64,000 bases of DNA from assembly GCA_910576845.1 (NCBI GenBank), contig CAJTJA010000001.1:62001-126000 (forward strand), read 5' to 3'. Both the position numbers and the translations under genes were made by a program. Numbering within the stretch: position 1 is the first letter of the stretch; each line of letters starts with the position of its first letter. Origin of the DNA: an uncultured Oscillibacter sp. Lineage in GTDB: Bacteria > Bacillota > Clostridia > Oscillospirales > Oscillospiraceae. Below, in pieces: positions 42,356-51,869 of this stretch. Below the pieces are notes generated by a model. That model was not told the origin of the DNA. It saw nothing but the letters and a program-made list of their open reading frames with translations, and made no database searches.

Positions 42356-42399
42356 CTTTGTCCGCTTGTATAAGTGGGCACCAAAAACTTTTCTTTTTC

Positions 42400-44256
42400 T
42401 TAAAAGCGCTCTTTTTCTCCACTAGAGTCATCCCGCAGCAGCCAGGCAAAACCGTTAGGCCACAGCTCCACATCCCGAAGGCCGTCATAGCTGCTCCCAT
42501 ACATCAGTTCCCTATAGCTGCCGTCCCGCTTCATATCCACATGGACAAACCCGGAGCTGAAATTGAACAGGCAAATCAGCTCCCGCTCCCCCAGCTTCCG
42601 GCAAAATGCCAGCACATGAGAGCTGCCGCTGTCTTCCACCCATGTCTCTGCCCCGGCGTCGAAACAGGGTTCCCCCTCCCGGATGGCTTCCAGCCGACGC
42701 AGGCCTTGAAACAGCTTTCCCTGGAGGGTTTCAGGGTTCTTGCGCAGCTCCGCCATATCCCACTGAAAATCACCCCGGTGAATGTACCGGCTGTCTTCCC
42801 GTTTCCCGGGGTCGCTGTGATAATCCCAGTCGTTGAACCGTCCTACCTCATCGCCGCTGTAGACGACAGGAATCCCACTCTGAGAGAGCATCCAGGCATG
42901 GAGGGTCAGGTCACACGCAATCGCTCGTTCCAGCCGCAAGGCATCGCCCTCGCAGTCCGCCGCTTCCACGCCGCAGAGAGAAGCCGTCGTGCCGCAGAGA
43001 CGGGCGTCTCCAAGACGGGGATCGTCGTTATAGAGTTCTCCCCGGCTGCCGCTGCCGGGCCATCTGCCGGTAAAGTAATCATTGAGGTATTTTTTATGGG
43101 CTACTTCGTCAATTCCAAAATTTTGATTCAGCCAGGGGTAATCCAGCCCCCAGCCAATATCGTCATGACAGCGCAGGTAGTTTAAAAACAGAAAATCCTT
43201 GGGCAGAGCGCAGAGCGTTTCCATCTGCCGCTTCAAAAGGGATACATCTCCGGTAGCCAGAGTATGCCAGGTGGTCGCCATAGTGGTAACATTGTAAAGC
43301 ATGTGGCACTCCGGCTTTTCCGGGGTTCCAAAATAGGGGGCAACCTTGACTGGTTCCATCACCACCTCCCCCAGCAGCAGCACACCCGGACACACGATCT
43401 CACAGACCATCCGCAGCATCCGGGAGAGAGTATGTACCTGGGGAAGATTCCGGCAGTATGTTCCCAGCTCCTTCCAAATATAAGGAATGGCGTCGAGACG
43501 GATCACATCCACACCCCGGTTCGTCAGATACAGGAGATTTTCCGTCATGTCGTTAAAAACCATCGGATTCCGGTAGTTCAGGTCCCATTGGTATGGATAA
43601 AAGTTCGTCATAACCACCGTACCATCCGTGAGCTCCGTAAAGCTTCCCGGAGCGGTGGTAGGAAATACCTGGGGAACCGTCTTTTCAAATTCCCTGGGAA
43701 CCTGCCAGCTGTCATAGAAAAAATACCGTTCCCGATAGCCGGGCTCTCCAGCGCGGGCACGCCGGGCCCACTCATGATCCTCACTGGTGTGATTCATCAC
43801 GAAATCCAGGCAAACGCTGATCCCCTTTCTCCGGCATGCATCCGTCAGAGACTCCAGGTCCTCCATTGTGCCAAGGTCCGGCCGCACCTTCCGAAAATCG
43901 CTGACGGCATAACCGCCGTCACTGCGTCCTTCGGGGCTTTCCAACAGGGGCATCAAGTGGAGATAGTTGACCCCACACTCCCTGATATAACCCAGCTTTT
44001 CTTTTACGCCCTCCAGGGTTCCGGCAAAGGCGTCCACATAAAGCATCATCCCCAGAAGGCTGCGGCGGCGGTACCAGCCCGGGTCCGCCTCCCGTCTGGC
44101 ATCCTGATCCCGAAGAGGCTTTTTCCGCCCTTTCCAGGCATCCTTCAGCATATCAAGGAAATAGCGGAAAGCCTCTTCATCCTGATAAAGCTCACAGTAA
44201 AGCCACTTCAGTTCGTCATAATGTCTGGCAAGGCGTTCATCAAATACGGATTTCAC
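42400..44256 (-). CDS. Amylosucrase-like GH13 enzyme
   Basis: 618 residues, close to the 630-650 of amylosucrases. The (beta/alpha)8 barrel shows the GH13 motifs: VCLDFVMNHTSEDHEWARRA, DVIRLDAIPYIWK (nucleophile Asp), VLLLGEVVME (acid/base Glu) and LRCHDDIGWGL, the last being diagnostic of amylosucrase and sucrose hydrolase. The N-terminal all-helical domain (about residues 1-65) is also typical. It breaks sucrose, adding glucose to an alpha-glucan and releasing fructose, or hydrolyses it. The fructokinase gene 21 bases upstream supports sucrose. No signal peptide, so it acts in the cytoplasm. Confidence 0.9.
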   Translation of the reverse strand: MKSVFDERLARHYDELKWLYCELYQDEEAFRYFLDMLKDAWKGRKKPLRDQDARREADPGWYRRRSLLGMMLYVDAFAGTLEGVKEKLGYIRECGVNYLHLMPLLESPEGRSDGGYAVSDFRKVRPDLGTMEDLESLTDACRRKGISVCLDFVMNHTSEDHEWARRARAGEPGYRERYFFYDSWQVPREFEKTVPQVFPTTAPGSFTELTDGTVVMTNFYPYQWDLNYRNPMVFNDMTENLLYLTNRGVDVIRLDAIPYIWKELGTYCRNLPQVHTLSRMLRMVCEIVCPGVLLLGEVVMEPVKVAPYFGTPEKPECHMLYNVTTMATTWHTLATGDVSLLKRQMETLCALPKDFLFLNYLRCHDDIGWGLDYPWLNQNFGIDEVAHKKYLNDYFTGRWPGSGSRGELYNDDPRLGDARLCGTTASLCGVEAADCEGDALRLERAIACDLTLHAWMLSQSGIPVVYSGDEVGRFNDWDYHSDPGKREDSRYIHRGDFQWDMAELRKNPETLQGKLFQGLRRLEAIREGEPCFDAGAETWVEDSGSSHVLAFCRKLGERELICLFNFSSGFVHVDMKRDGSYRELMYGSSYDGLRDVELWPNGFAWLLRDDSSGEKERF

Positions 44257-44277
44257 TTCTGAGCCCCTCCCCTCACC

Positions 44278-45234
44278 TTAAAACCGGGCAAAATTCTGCT
44301 TCAGATTTTCAATGTCTTCCAGAGACGGCATAGCGGGAATGGCTCCGCTCCGGGAACACGTCACCGCAGCAGCCTGGTTGGCAAACGCCACAATATCCTT
44401 CAGCTCCGACCGTGTCAAACCCTCCAGCGGCCTTTCGCCGCGGAGGCAGAGACGGCTGAGAACCGCGCCCAGGAAGGTGTCTCCCGCGCCGTTGGTATCG
44501 GCCACCTTAACAGGGATGCCGGGCTGGCGCCAGGTTTCTCCCTGCCAGCGGCAAAACGCCCCCTTCCCGCCCAGAGTAATCATAACAAGAGAAACTCCCC
44601 GTTCCTCTAAAATCCGGCTGCCCTCCTCCAAGTCAGATACACCTGTCAGCAAAGGAAGTTCCTCCTCCGAGAGCTTGATAATATCCACCAGCGGCAGCGG
44701 AATGGTCATCCACTCCGACGCCTCGGCCTGACTGGCCCACAAGGCAGGGCGATAATTGGGATCGTAGCTCACAAGCCCCCCATGACGGTGCGCTGTGCGG
44801 GCAGCGAAAATCGTGGCATTCCGGGAGAGGCCCGCCGTCAAGCTGACGGAGCCGAAGTGCAGGATTTTGCTCTTCAGCACCTCGTCCTCATCCACCCCCT
44901 CAGGCGGAAGATCCCGGTCCGCTCCCCGTACAAAACGGAAACTCCGTTCTCCGGTTTCATCTATGGAAACGATAGCCATGCTTGTGTGTGTCTCCCCTGT
45001 GCGGACGCCCCGGCTGTCCACATGGTTATTCTCCAGCACTTGGCGAAGATATACGCCAAATCCGTCATTCCCCACCTTGCCCAAAAAGGCGGTTCTAGCT
45101 CCCAGTCGGGAGGCTGCCACCGCCACATTGGCAGGAGCCCCGCCCGGATTGGCAGAAAACTGCGGCACTCCCGCCTCATTAATCCCAGTTTGAGTCAGAT
45201 CAATCAAAATCTCACCAATTGCTGTCACATCCAT
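44278..45234 (-). CDS. Fructokinase, PfkB family
   Basis: 318 residues. PfkB pattern: start VTAIGEILIDLTQTG, the GGAPANVAVAASRLG (29-43) substrate-site signature, and the C-terminal anion-hole/base motif DTNGAGDTFLGAVLSRL. It would phosphorylate fructose released by the neighbouring amylosucrase, so sucrose enters without a PTS EII. Fructokinase, rather than ribokinase or another PfkB kinase, is inferred from this pairing and from the overall resemblance. It has a promoter at 45327-45355. Confidence 0.9.
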   Translation of the reverse strand: MDVTAIGEILIDLTQTGINEAGVPQFSANPGGAPANVAVAASRLGARTAFLGKVGNDGFGVYLRQVLENNHVDSRGVRTGETHTSMAIVSIDETGERSFRFVRGADRDLPPEGVDEDEVLKSKILHFGSVSLTAGLSRNATIFAARTAHRHGGLVSYDPNYRPALWASQAEASEWMTIPLPLVDIIKLSEEELPLLTGVSDLEEGSRILEERGVSLVMITLGGKGAFCRWQGETWRQPGIPVKVADTNGAGDTFLGAVLSRLCLRGERPLEGLTRSELKDIVAFANQAAAVTCSRSGAIPAMPSLEDIENLKQNFARF

Positions 45235-45326
45235 TATACCGGCCTCCTGTCAAACGCAGTCTATGAAGCAGAATTGTCTAATGTCCTTTTTTTGCCAATT
45301 ATCTGCTCCGTAATCGTTTTTCCCGG

Positions 45327-45355
45327 ATTATATCAAACCATTTTCTCCTTGTCCA
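45327..45355 (-). promoter_or_regulatory. SigA promoter of fructokinase-amylosucrase
   Basis: On the minus strand TGGACA (complement of 45350-45355), 17 bases, TATAAT (complement of 45327-45332). Confidence 0.75.
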
Positions 45356-45376
45356 GTACTTTGTGAGAGCTAACTC

Positions 45377-45838
45377 CTAAATTTTCCGCCTCTTCTGCAA
45401 GCAAGAAAGAGCGGCTCTTCTAAACCATAAAAAAGATATCCTGCGCCTCCAAAAGTCAGGCGCAGTGCAGTTCAGAAAGTCCTGGTCACAGTCACTGCCC
45501 AGTTCCTCCAGCAGATACGCTTTCTCAGCGGAAATTTTATCCTGCTGCACAAAGCTTGCCAGCGCCGTGCTCCGGACGGACTCCAGAAAGCAGATGCGGG
45601 AATAACCGTCTTTGCCTACGGCAGTGCCGGGATTGGTGCAGGTAACGCCCGTGGCGGCCAAGCCGCCGGGGACCGGCTGCCGGCGGCAGACTCGAGCGCA
45701 CTGGTTCGGGCAACCCTGTTCCCACCGCCGGAGCTGCTGCCGTCCCCCATCCGCGGACAATCGCCGTCCCTCACGCGCGGACAATCCTCTCTGCGGCTTT
45801 ACTGAACCGGATGTTATCACACCGAAAATTTCAAACAT
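45377..45838 (-). CDS. Unrecognised frame, possible decayed gene
   Basis: A 153-codon frame with no family I recognise and no clear ribosome site. Its C-terminal part (ICFLESVRSTALASFVQQDKISAEKAYLLEELG) reads like real helical protein, but the N-terminal part is Arg/Gly-rich and doubtful. A hairpin with a T tract on the same strand (45427-45465) lies inside its 3' end, which suggests that any real gene ends earlier or is in another state. Listed with low confidence as a candidate remnant. Confidence 0.25.
   Translation of the reverse strand: MFEIFGVITSGSVKPQRGLSAREGRRLSADGGRQQLRRWEQGCPNQCARVCRRQPVPGGLAATGVTCTNPGTAVGKDGYSRICFLESVRSTALASFVQQDKISAEKAYLLEELGSDCDQDFLNCTAPDFWRRRISFLWFRRAALSCLQKRRKI
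45427..45465 (-). terminator. Minus-strand terminator upstream of the fructokinase promoter
   Basis: On the minus strand CTGCGCCT ... AGGCGCAG (complement of 45441-45465) is followed by GATATCTTTTTTA. No confident gene lies directly upstream, so its transcript is unassigned. Confidence 0.65.
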
Positions 45839-45854
45839 TCTCCCGCAGTTCTTA

Positions 45855-45882
45855 TTGCAATATCAGAGAACTATGCTATAAT
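45855..45882 (+). promoter_or_regulatory. SigA promoter of the chemoreceptor gene
   Basis: TTGCAA (45855-45860), 16 bases, TATAAT (45877-45882), 150 bases before the chemoreceptor start. Confidence 0.75.
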
Positions 45883-46032
45883 AAGATTGTTGTTTTATCC
45901 TGTGCTTGGCTTTTTCGTATATCCTCTCTCATGGAACGGCGGCTCCCATGCCCTTCCAGAGGCGCGGGAACCGATGCGGAGCGCAGGCAACCCTGACAAA
46001 CCAAGCAAAAACAAAAAGGGAGGATACAATTT

Positions 46033-47709
46033 ATGCAAAAAAGCATCAAAAGAACAGTATGGATTCGCACGGTTGCGGCCCTTTCCTCCATCCTGCTGTT
46101 CAGTTTCGTAACGACCGCGAATATCCTGCGCATCCAGGCCATCCAGAACGCCAACACCCAGGCCGCCGCCCTGCTCCAGCGGGCTCAGGCGGCGGAGACC
46201 GCCCACTACAGATGGGCCAGCAATCTCAGCAACGCCCTTTATGCCGGAGCGGAATTCACCGGCAGCATTGATCCCACCACCTGCGCACTGGGTCAGTGGC
46301 TCTATGGCGACCCGGAGACCGATGATGCGGAAGTTCTCGCACTGCGCAGCCAGATGGAACCCCTGCATAAGGAAATCCACCAGTCCGCCACTCACGTTCT
46401 GAACCTGCTGAAAACCACTCCTGCCCAGGCGCAGGACTATTATCAAGAAACGATTCTGACCAATATCAGTACTCTGGTAGGACACTTGGATAAAGTGGTG
46501 GAAAATCAAACCAACGCCAACAATGTCGGTTTGGACCGCATGCACTCTATGATTCTGCAAATGCAGCTTGTGTGCTTTATCTGCCTGGTGCTGGCGCTGT
46601 TTTGCCTGATTAGCCTGGTCACTTATGTCGGCAAACATGTAGTGAAGCCCATCCTCGCCATTACCAACCGCGCCCGTCCTCTTCAGGAGGGCCGTTTGGA
46701 TTTGAAGATGGATTATCACTCCGAAAACGAGTTGGGTGAGCTGGCCAAAACACTGGAGAAATCCATGGCTCTCATTCACAGCTATGTGGAGGACATCAAC
46801 CGCATCATGGGACAGCTCTCTCAGGGCAACTTTGATGTGTCCACCGCAACCCCGTACATCGGCGATTTTCAATCTATGGAGGCATCTCTCGAAAGCTTTA
46901 CCGCCACTCTCTCTGACACTCTGGGCTCTATCATTCAAACCCAGGGCCGTGTCTCCAGCAATGCCAGTCAGCTCTCCAGCAGCTCTCAGTCCCTGGCCCA
47001 GGGCGCTACGGAACAAGCCAGCGCCGTTCAGGAGCTCTATGCCACATTAGATGATCTTTCCAAGGGTGCGGAGCAGAATGTCCAGTCCGCTTCCATTGCG
47101 CAGGAAAATGCCCGCCTCACCGGCGAACAGGTAACGCTCAGCAGCCAGCAGATGGAACAGATGGTGGCCGCCATGACCGACATCACCAATTCCTCCCAGC
47201 AGATTGGCCGCATCATCGCTACGATTGAGGATATCGCTTTCCAAACCAACATTTTGGCGCTTAACGCCGCTGTGGAAGCCGCCCGGGCCGGCAGCGCCGG
47301 CAAGGGTTTTGCCGTGGTCGCCGATGAGGTTCGCAGCCTTGCCACGCGATCTGACGAAGCCGCCAAGGCCACTAAGGATCTGATTGACAACTCCGTCAAG
47401 GCCACGGAACAGGGCAGCCATATCGTGGGCCAGGTTTCCGATTCTCTGAAAAAGACGCTGGAATTGGTGATGCAGTCCAACAGCACCATCGGCACCATTG
47501 CCGAGGCGGTACAAGGCGAGGCAGCATCTATCGCCCAGGTTACCGAGGGCATTGGCCAGATTTCCGCCGTAGTTCAAACCAACTCCGCCAGCAGCGAGGA
47601 ATCCGCCGCCGTCAGCTCGGAACTCTTCGAGGAAGTTCACAAGCTGGAGGATGAAACCCGGAAGTTCAAGCTGAAAAAGAGCGGCGCGGGCCGTTCTTAC
47701 GCGGGCTGA
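46033..47709 (+). CDS. Methyl-accepting chemotaxis protein with extracytoplasmic CZB-like domain
   Basis: 558 residues. TM1 near 10-32 and TM2 near 178-200 frame an extracytoplasmic domain of about 145 residues. This holds H58, W61, C84 (in CALGQWL), H112 and H116 (LHKEIH), the three-His/one-Cys set of the chemoreceptor zinc-binding (CZB) domain. HAMP follows, then the signalling hairpin with [26 protein letters not shown] is usually cytoplasmic and C-terminal, so this placement is uncommon. It should bind zinc outside the membrane and signal to CheA/CheW. AAAGGGAGGA lies upstream of the ATG. No che genes are adjacent. Confidence 0.9.
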   Translation: MQKSIKRTVWIRTVAALSSILLFSFVTTANILRIQAIQNANTQAAALLQRAQAAETAHYRWASNLSNALYAGAEFTGSIDPTTCALGQWLYGDPETDDAEVLALRSQMEPLHKEIHQSATHVLNLLKTTPAQAQDYYQETILTNISTLVGHLDKVVENQTNANNVGLDRMHSMILQMQLVCFICLVLALFCLISLVTYVGKHVVKPILAITNRARPLQEGRLDLKMDYHSENELGELAKTLEKSMALIHSYVEDINRIMGQLSQGNFDVSTATPYIGDFQSMEASLESFTATLSDTLGSIIQTQGRVSSNASQLSSSSQSLAQGATEQASAVQELYATLDDLSKGAEQNVQSASIAQENARLTGEQVTLSSQQMEQMVAAMTDITNSSQQIGRIIATIEDIAFQTNILALNAAVEAARAGSAGKGFAVVADEVRSLATRSDEAAKATKDLIDNSVKATEQGSHIVGQVSDSLKKTLELVMQSNSTIGTIAEAVQGEAASIAQVTEGIGQISAVVQTNSASSEESAAVSSELFEEVHKLEDETRKFKLKKSGAGRSYAG

Positions 47710-47724
47710 TCCCAGCAATGACAA

Positions 47725-47765
47725 GGCCGCCTGGAAAAGATTATCCAGGCGGTCCTTCTTTTTTA
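47725..47765. terminator. Terminator between chemoreceptor and small gene
   Basis: GGCCGCCTGGA and TCCAGGCGGTCC pair across an eight-base loop, followed by TTCTTTTTTA on the plus strand; shared by converging genes. Confidence 0.85.
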
Positions 47766-47945
47766 TTCCATCAGCCCGGCCCGGCGCATCTGCGCTGTCT
47801 TTGACTGTAAGCGCGCAAAGGATGTTATGCTTTCATCTCTCTCCAAAAACGCCTTTACCTCGGGAGACAGCGTTTGAAAAAATTCATAGGCCGAGGGGTC
47901 CTGATCCAGCATATCCTCCAGGCTGAGGTATTCCGTGCCATACAT
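47763..47945 (-). CDS. Small conserved-looking protein of unknown function
   Basis: 60 residues from the ATG at 47945; GGAGGTGAGC lies seven bases upstream, so the GTG at 47954, which overlaps that site, is less likely. Sequence MYGTEYLSLEDMLDQDPSAYEFFQTLSPEVKAFLERDES is helical and acidic, with a pattern (two-turn helix, YEFF..LSPEV..FL) seen in small Firmicutes proteins. No domain name can be given. It stands alone opposite the chemoreceptor. Confidence 0.6.
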   Translation of the reverse strand: MYGTEYLSLEDMLDQDPSAYEFFQTLSPEVKAFLERDESITSFARLQSKTAQMRRAGLME

Positions 47946-48007
47946 TCTGCTCACCTCCGCCCATAAGTTTCCCCATTTTTTATAAAAGGACGAAGGAATA
48001 ATCTTCC

Positions 48008-48454
48008 ATGGAAATTCAAACAGTTTTAGAGAATAAGCGGGCCTTTCTCCCCCTGCTTCTCTTAGGGGATGAGCAGGAAGACATGATTAACCGCTATTTA
48101 GACCGGGGCACGCTCTATATCCTCCGCGACAGCGGCTCACTCCGCACGGTCTGCGTCGTAACGGAAGAGGAAGCCGGTACTTTTGAAATCAAAAACCTCG
48201 CCACTGCTCCCGAAAGCCAGCGTCAAGGGTACGGGCAGGCTATGGTCAGGCACATTATTCAGCAGTACCGGAACCAGGGAAACCGTCTCTTGGCCGGCAC
48301 CGGAGACAGTCCCCTGACCATGCCTTTTTACAAGGCCTGCGGCTTTCAGGAAAGTCATCGGGTGAAAAATTTTTTCATTGACAACTATGACCACCCGATC
48401 TATGAGGCGGGACAGCAGCTGATTGATATGGTGTATTTCTCCATGGCGCTATAA
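48008..48454 (+). CDS. GNAT family N-acetyltransferase
   Basis: 148 residues. The acetyl-CoA-binding motif A is FEIKNLATAPESQRQGYGQAMVRHIIQQY (Q-x-x-G-x-G pattern, residues about 60-88), and the C-terminal AGTGDSPLTMPFYKACGFQESHRVKNFFI gives the usual Y-x-x-x-G-F. Substrate unknown. An AAAGGAC site precedes the ATG. It is divergent from the 47763 small gene. Confidence 0.85.
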   Translation: MEIQTVLENKRAFLPLLLLGDEQEDMINRYLDRGTLYILRDSGSLRTVCVVTEEEAGTFEIKNLATAPESQRQGYGQAMVRHIIQQYRNQGNRLLAGTGDSPLTMPFYKACGFQESHRVKNFFIDNYDHPIYEAGQQLIDMVYFSMAL

Positions 48455-48868
48455 CGGTCAGCGTTCCGCAATATATGAAATCATCTGCCGTGTGGTCATC
48501 TGCCGCTGGAACTTTCCTTCCGTATTGTTTATAAAATTCTTTTCCCGTGAGATGTTCCCGCCAACAAACGGTATTCTTATCCAGACTGCCGTCATAAACC
48601 CATCCAACTTGAATTTCCCCCGCTTGCACGAGATGCCCCGCTGCAATCGAAGCAAACGCGAACGTCTCTCTTGAGTAAGAAAGCCTTTCTTCTGCTGCCT
48701 TTATAACGGCGCCCCGTCTGCCCGGATATTTTTGGGCAGAACGGGGCGCTGTTTAAAAGTTGACCTTTTTCGAACACCCCTTAGCCCTTAAGGGGCCACA
48801 AATCCTCAGGGCATCTTTTTTCAGACGGAAAGCGGTGGCCGGACAGCCGCCGCCTCTTTCGGTTTTGT
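48455..48868. other. Intergenic region, possible gene fragments
   Basis: About 410 bases. Two overlapping minus-strand frames (around 48458-48655) read plausibly but match no family I know and lack starts with ribosome sites. A strong hairpin lies at 48709-48756. Confidence 0.35.
48709..48756. terminator. Terminator-like hairpin
   Basis: GCGCCCCGTCTGCCC (48709-48723) pairs with GGGCAGAACGGGGCGC (48734-48749) with one bulge; TGTTT follows. No confident plus-strand gene ends here. Confidence 0.6.
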
Positions 48869-50494
48869 CTACGCTGCCGGGACAGACTTCAGCTCCAGGG
48901 GAGGCGCTTCCGGCGGCTCCTCCTCCGGCTCCCGGGGGATCAACAGAGCCCAAATCTCATCCCCCTCCCAGCGGAGCACCGGGGCATTTGGCTCGTTCAT
49001 CCCTACGGGCATCCGTTCGCCGTCCTTTAAATAATACCAGTAAATCTCTCCGCCCTCTGGGGTCTGAAAGTCATAGGAAAACTCGTAGCGGCAGCCATCC
49101 GCCCCGGTGACGGCCCAATGCTCCGGCGTGCCCTCCGGCACGGCCCCTACCCGCTCCAGGACGGTATACAGCCCGCCGAAGCTGACGCGGTTCCGCTCCA
49201 GCCGGACATCCTGGAAGTCTTTCCGGCTCATCCATTCCCCGGTTTCCCAGTCCATAGGGACAAAGCCGTCCCACTCCCAGGTTTCTCGGGCGTAGGTCCG
49301 GACCTCCTCCTCCGAAAAATCAGGGCTTGGGAGGTTGTAGAAGGCATAGTAGCTCTTGAGGATGTTCCCGCAGCGTTCTTCCAGACCCGCGTCCTCGTCG
49401 CCGAAGATGGTGCTGTCCCAATTCAGCGCCTCTGCCGGCAGGCGGAGCCCCGTCAAGGTCCCATAGGCGTTGGGCGGCGTGCCGGCGTGGGGCTGGAGGG
49501 CATACCAGCCGGTGTAATCCTCCAGCTGGTCCACCGCCCGGCGGACATCCTCCATGGAGGTAAATTCCATCTCAAAGCGGTACGTCCCCGTCTCCCAGAT
49601 ATCCAGGGAGCCCCTGCCCTCCAGGTACTTCTCCAGGTAGTAGTCCCGGGCGGCGCTCCCGGCAGTGTCGGACAGGCTGTAGCCCCAGACGGGCACCGGC
49701 CCGCCGTTCCAATAGTAGCTGCCGATGGTGAAGGGCATCTCTGGCAGATCCTCGAAATGGCAGTCCCAAACCCGGTTTTTCGTCTCCCGGCCATCCTCAT
49801 ATTCGGGGGTTCTGTAGTCCCGGGAGATCACCACCTCCTCGCCGGGGAACTCCTCCCGGACGTAAGCCAGCACCTCCCGGCGGCTGTGGGGATAGCCATG
49901 GTCGGTGCAGGAGGAGAAAAGCAGGACGAAGCCCGCCGCCACCACCAGGGAGATCAGCACCAGCTTCACCAGCAACAGCCCCCCTGCCGCCGCCAGGCAG
50001 ATCAGCAGGCCCTTAAGGATGTCCCGGCCCTTCGTGGACTTCACCGGCGGGGAAACGGCGGTCCCGGCGGGGGAGGAAGGCTCCGGAGCACCCGGACTGT
50101 CTCCCGGCTCCCCAAAGTTCTCCGGGCTGCTGGCGGCTTCCGGCTCTTCGGCTCTCCAGGCAGGTTCCCCGGAGGGGGCGGATTGAGGAGAGGCGTTTCG
50201 CTTCCTCAGCAGAACCCGCACGCCGTGAACTGTTCCGCCGCACAGCGCGATCAAAATGGCCGCCCCCGGCGCGGCAATAGCAAGCCCTGCTGCCAGGCAG
50301 ATTCCCAGGCCCTTGAAGAACTTGTTCAGTCCGGGGGGAAGCGTAACCCTCCGCTTTAAGGCCCGCACGCCCAGATAAATCCCATAGCCCATCGCCAGCG
50401 TCAAGGCCAGTCCCGGCACAAGCAGCAGGCCTGCGAACGCCGCGCACAAAAGCATTCCCCAGAGAATATTTCGGCCCCAATTCCCGTTCATCAT
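48869..50494 (-). CDS. Large membrane protein of unknown function
   Basis: 541 residues. N-terminal region has two hydrophobic segment pairs (about 8-42 and 60-88), then a Pro/Ser/Glu-rich low-complexity linker (about 100-150), another hydrophobic stretch (about 160-195, containing a CTDHGYPHSR exit), and an exported C-terminal domain of about 340 residues rich in Trp, Tyr and Glu. The repeated N-terminal halves look like an internal duplication (PGLALTLAMGYGIYLGVRALKRR against PGAAILIALCGGTVHGVRVLLRK). I know no family for the C-terminal domain. It has its own place between two terminators and is not in an operon. Confidence 0.7.
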   Translation of the reverse strand: MMNGNWGRNILWGMLLCAAFAGLLLVPGLALTLAMGYGIYLGVRALKRRVTLPPGLNKFFKGLGICLAAGLAIAAPGAAILIALCGGTVHGVRVLLRKRNASPQSAPSGEPAWRAEEPEAASSPENFGEPGDSPGAPEPSSPAGTAVSPPVKSTKGRDILKGLLICLAAAGGLLLVKLVLISLVVAAGFVLLFSSCTDHGYPHSRREVLAYVREEFPGEEVVISRDYRTPEYEDGRETKNRVWDCHFEDLPEMPFTIGSYYWNGGPVPVWGYSLSDTAGSAARDYYLEKYLEGRGSLDIWETGTYRFEMEFTSMEDVRRAVDQLEDYTGWYALQPHAGTPPNAYGTLTGLRLPAEALNWDSTIFGDEDAGLEERCGNILKSYYAFYNLPSPDFSEEEVRTYARETWEWDGFVPMDWETGEWMSRKDFQDVRLERNRVSFGGLYTVLERVGAVPEGTPEHWAVTGADGCRYEFSYDFQTPEGGEIYWYYLKDGERMPVGMNEPNAPVLRWEGDEIWALLIPREPEEEPPEAPPLELKSVPAA

Positions 50495-50509
50495 CGTCCC
50501 CCCTTTAAA

Positions 50510-50540
50510 AAAGGCGCGCCCTGAAATAGGGCGCGCCTTT
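50510..50540 (-). terminator. Terminator of metK
   Basis: AAAGGCGCGCCCT and AGGGCGCGCCTTT pair exactly with a five-base loop, and T-rich sequence follows on the minus strand. Confidence 0.85.
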
Positions 50541-50555
50541 CGGATTTGTATGGTT

Positions 50556-51743
50556 TTACTCCTTTACAGCGGCCTTCAGAGCGTCCACCCGGTCGGTTTT
50601 CTCCCAGGCCACGCCCAGATCCTCCCGGCCCATGTGGCCGTATGCGGCCAGCTTGCGGTAAATGGGCTTGCGCAGGTCCAGGTCCCGGATGATGGCGGTG
50701 GGGCGGAGGTCGAAGACTTTGCTCACAGCCTCCTCCAGCTTGGCGTCGCTGACGGTTCCGGTACCGAAGGTCTCCACCATAATGCTGACAGGCTTGGCAA
50801 CGCCGATGGCATAGGCCAGCTCGATCTGGCAGCGCCGGGCCAAGCCCGCCGCCACGATGTTCTTGGCAACCCAGCGGGCAGCGTAGGCGGCGGAGCGGTC
50901 CACTTTAGTGGGGTCCTTGCCGGAGAAGCAGCCTCCTCCGTGGGGGGCACTTCCGCCGTATGTATCCACAATAATCTTCCGGCCAGTCAGCCCCGCGTCG
51001 GCGGCAGGACCGCCCTTGACAAAGCGGCCAGTGGGATTCACATAATATTTGGTGTTCTCGTCCAGCATGTCGGCAGGGAGGACCTCCTTCGCCACCAGAT
51101 TGATCATATCCCGGCGGATCTGGTCCAAGGTGACGTCGGGGTTGTGCTGGGTGGAGATAACCACAGTGTCGATACGGACAGGGTTGTTATTCTCGTCATA
51201 TTCCACGGTGACCTGACTCTTCCCGTCAGGGCGCATGTAGGAGACCAGGCCGCTCTTGCGGACCTTTGTCATCTGGAGGCAGAGCTTTTGGGCCAGAGAC
51301 AACGGCAGGGGCATCAGCTCCGGCGTCTCATCGCAGGCGTAGCCGAACATCATACCCTGATCGCCCGCGCCGTGGTTCAGCTCGGCTTCCTCGTTGTTTT
51401 TGTTTTCCAGAGATTTGTCCACGCCCAGGGCGATGTCGGCGGACTGCTCATCAATGGAGGTAATCACGCCGCAGGTATCACAGTCAAAGCCGTATTTTCC
51501 CCGGTCATAGCCGATCTCCCGGACAACCTCCCGGGCAATCTTGTCAATGTCCACATAGCAGCTTGTGGTAATCTCACCCATAACGTGGATCAGACCGGTG
51601 CAGGCTGTGGTCTCGCAGGCGACCCGGCCCTGGGGGTCTTGGGCCATGATGGCATCCAGCACCGCGTCAGATATTTGATCGCAGATTTTGTCAGGATGTC
51701 CCTCGGTCACAGATTCAGAGGTGAAAAGATAATATCTGGCCAT
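50556..51743 (-). CDS. metK: S-adenosylmethionine synthetase
   Basis: 395 residues from the ATG at 51743, with AAAAAGGAG six bases upstream; the frame extends to 51953 but would cross the riboswitch terminator. Signatures: [16 protein letters not shown], the [12 protein letters not shown] nucleotide/phosphate loop, and [22 protein letters not shown]. It makes SAM from methionine and ATP. Its expression is governed by a SAM-I riboswitch upstream, so high SAM ends transcription early, closing a feedback loop. Confidence 0.98.
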   Translation of the reverse strand: MARYYLFTSESVTEGHPDKICDQISDAVLDAIMAQDPQGRVACETTACTGLIHVMGEITTSCYVDIDKIAREVVREIGYDRGKYGFDCDTCGVITSIDEQSADIALGVDKSLENKNNEEAELNHGAGDQGMMFGYACDETPELMPLPLSLAQKLCLQMTKVRKSGLVSYMRPDGKSQVTVEYDENNNPVRIDTVVISTQHNPDVTLDQIRRDMINLVAKEVLPADMLDENTKYYVNPTGRFVKGGPAADAGLTGRKIIVDTYGGSAPHGGGCFSGKDPTKVDRSAAYAARWVAKNIVAAGLARRCQIELAYAIGVAKPVSIMVETFGTGTVSDAKLEEAVSKVFDLRPTAIIRDLDLRKPIYRKLAAYGHMGREDLGVAWEKTDRVDALKAAVKE

Positions 51744-51869
51744 AACATACTCCTTTTTGCTTTTCATGCTCTGCCTGGCAGGCAGTCTTCCGCCCTTTGC
51801 CAAGCAGCGGCTAAGGAAGCCGCGCGCTTTCTCTCCCCGCGCGCCAGGGTGATTTTGCCAGTTGAACAG

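Noticed and set aside
49118..50359. 413-codon plus-strand frame
   Set aside because: Antisense to the large membrane protein; the minus-strand gene has clear membrane segments and better composition.
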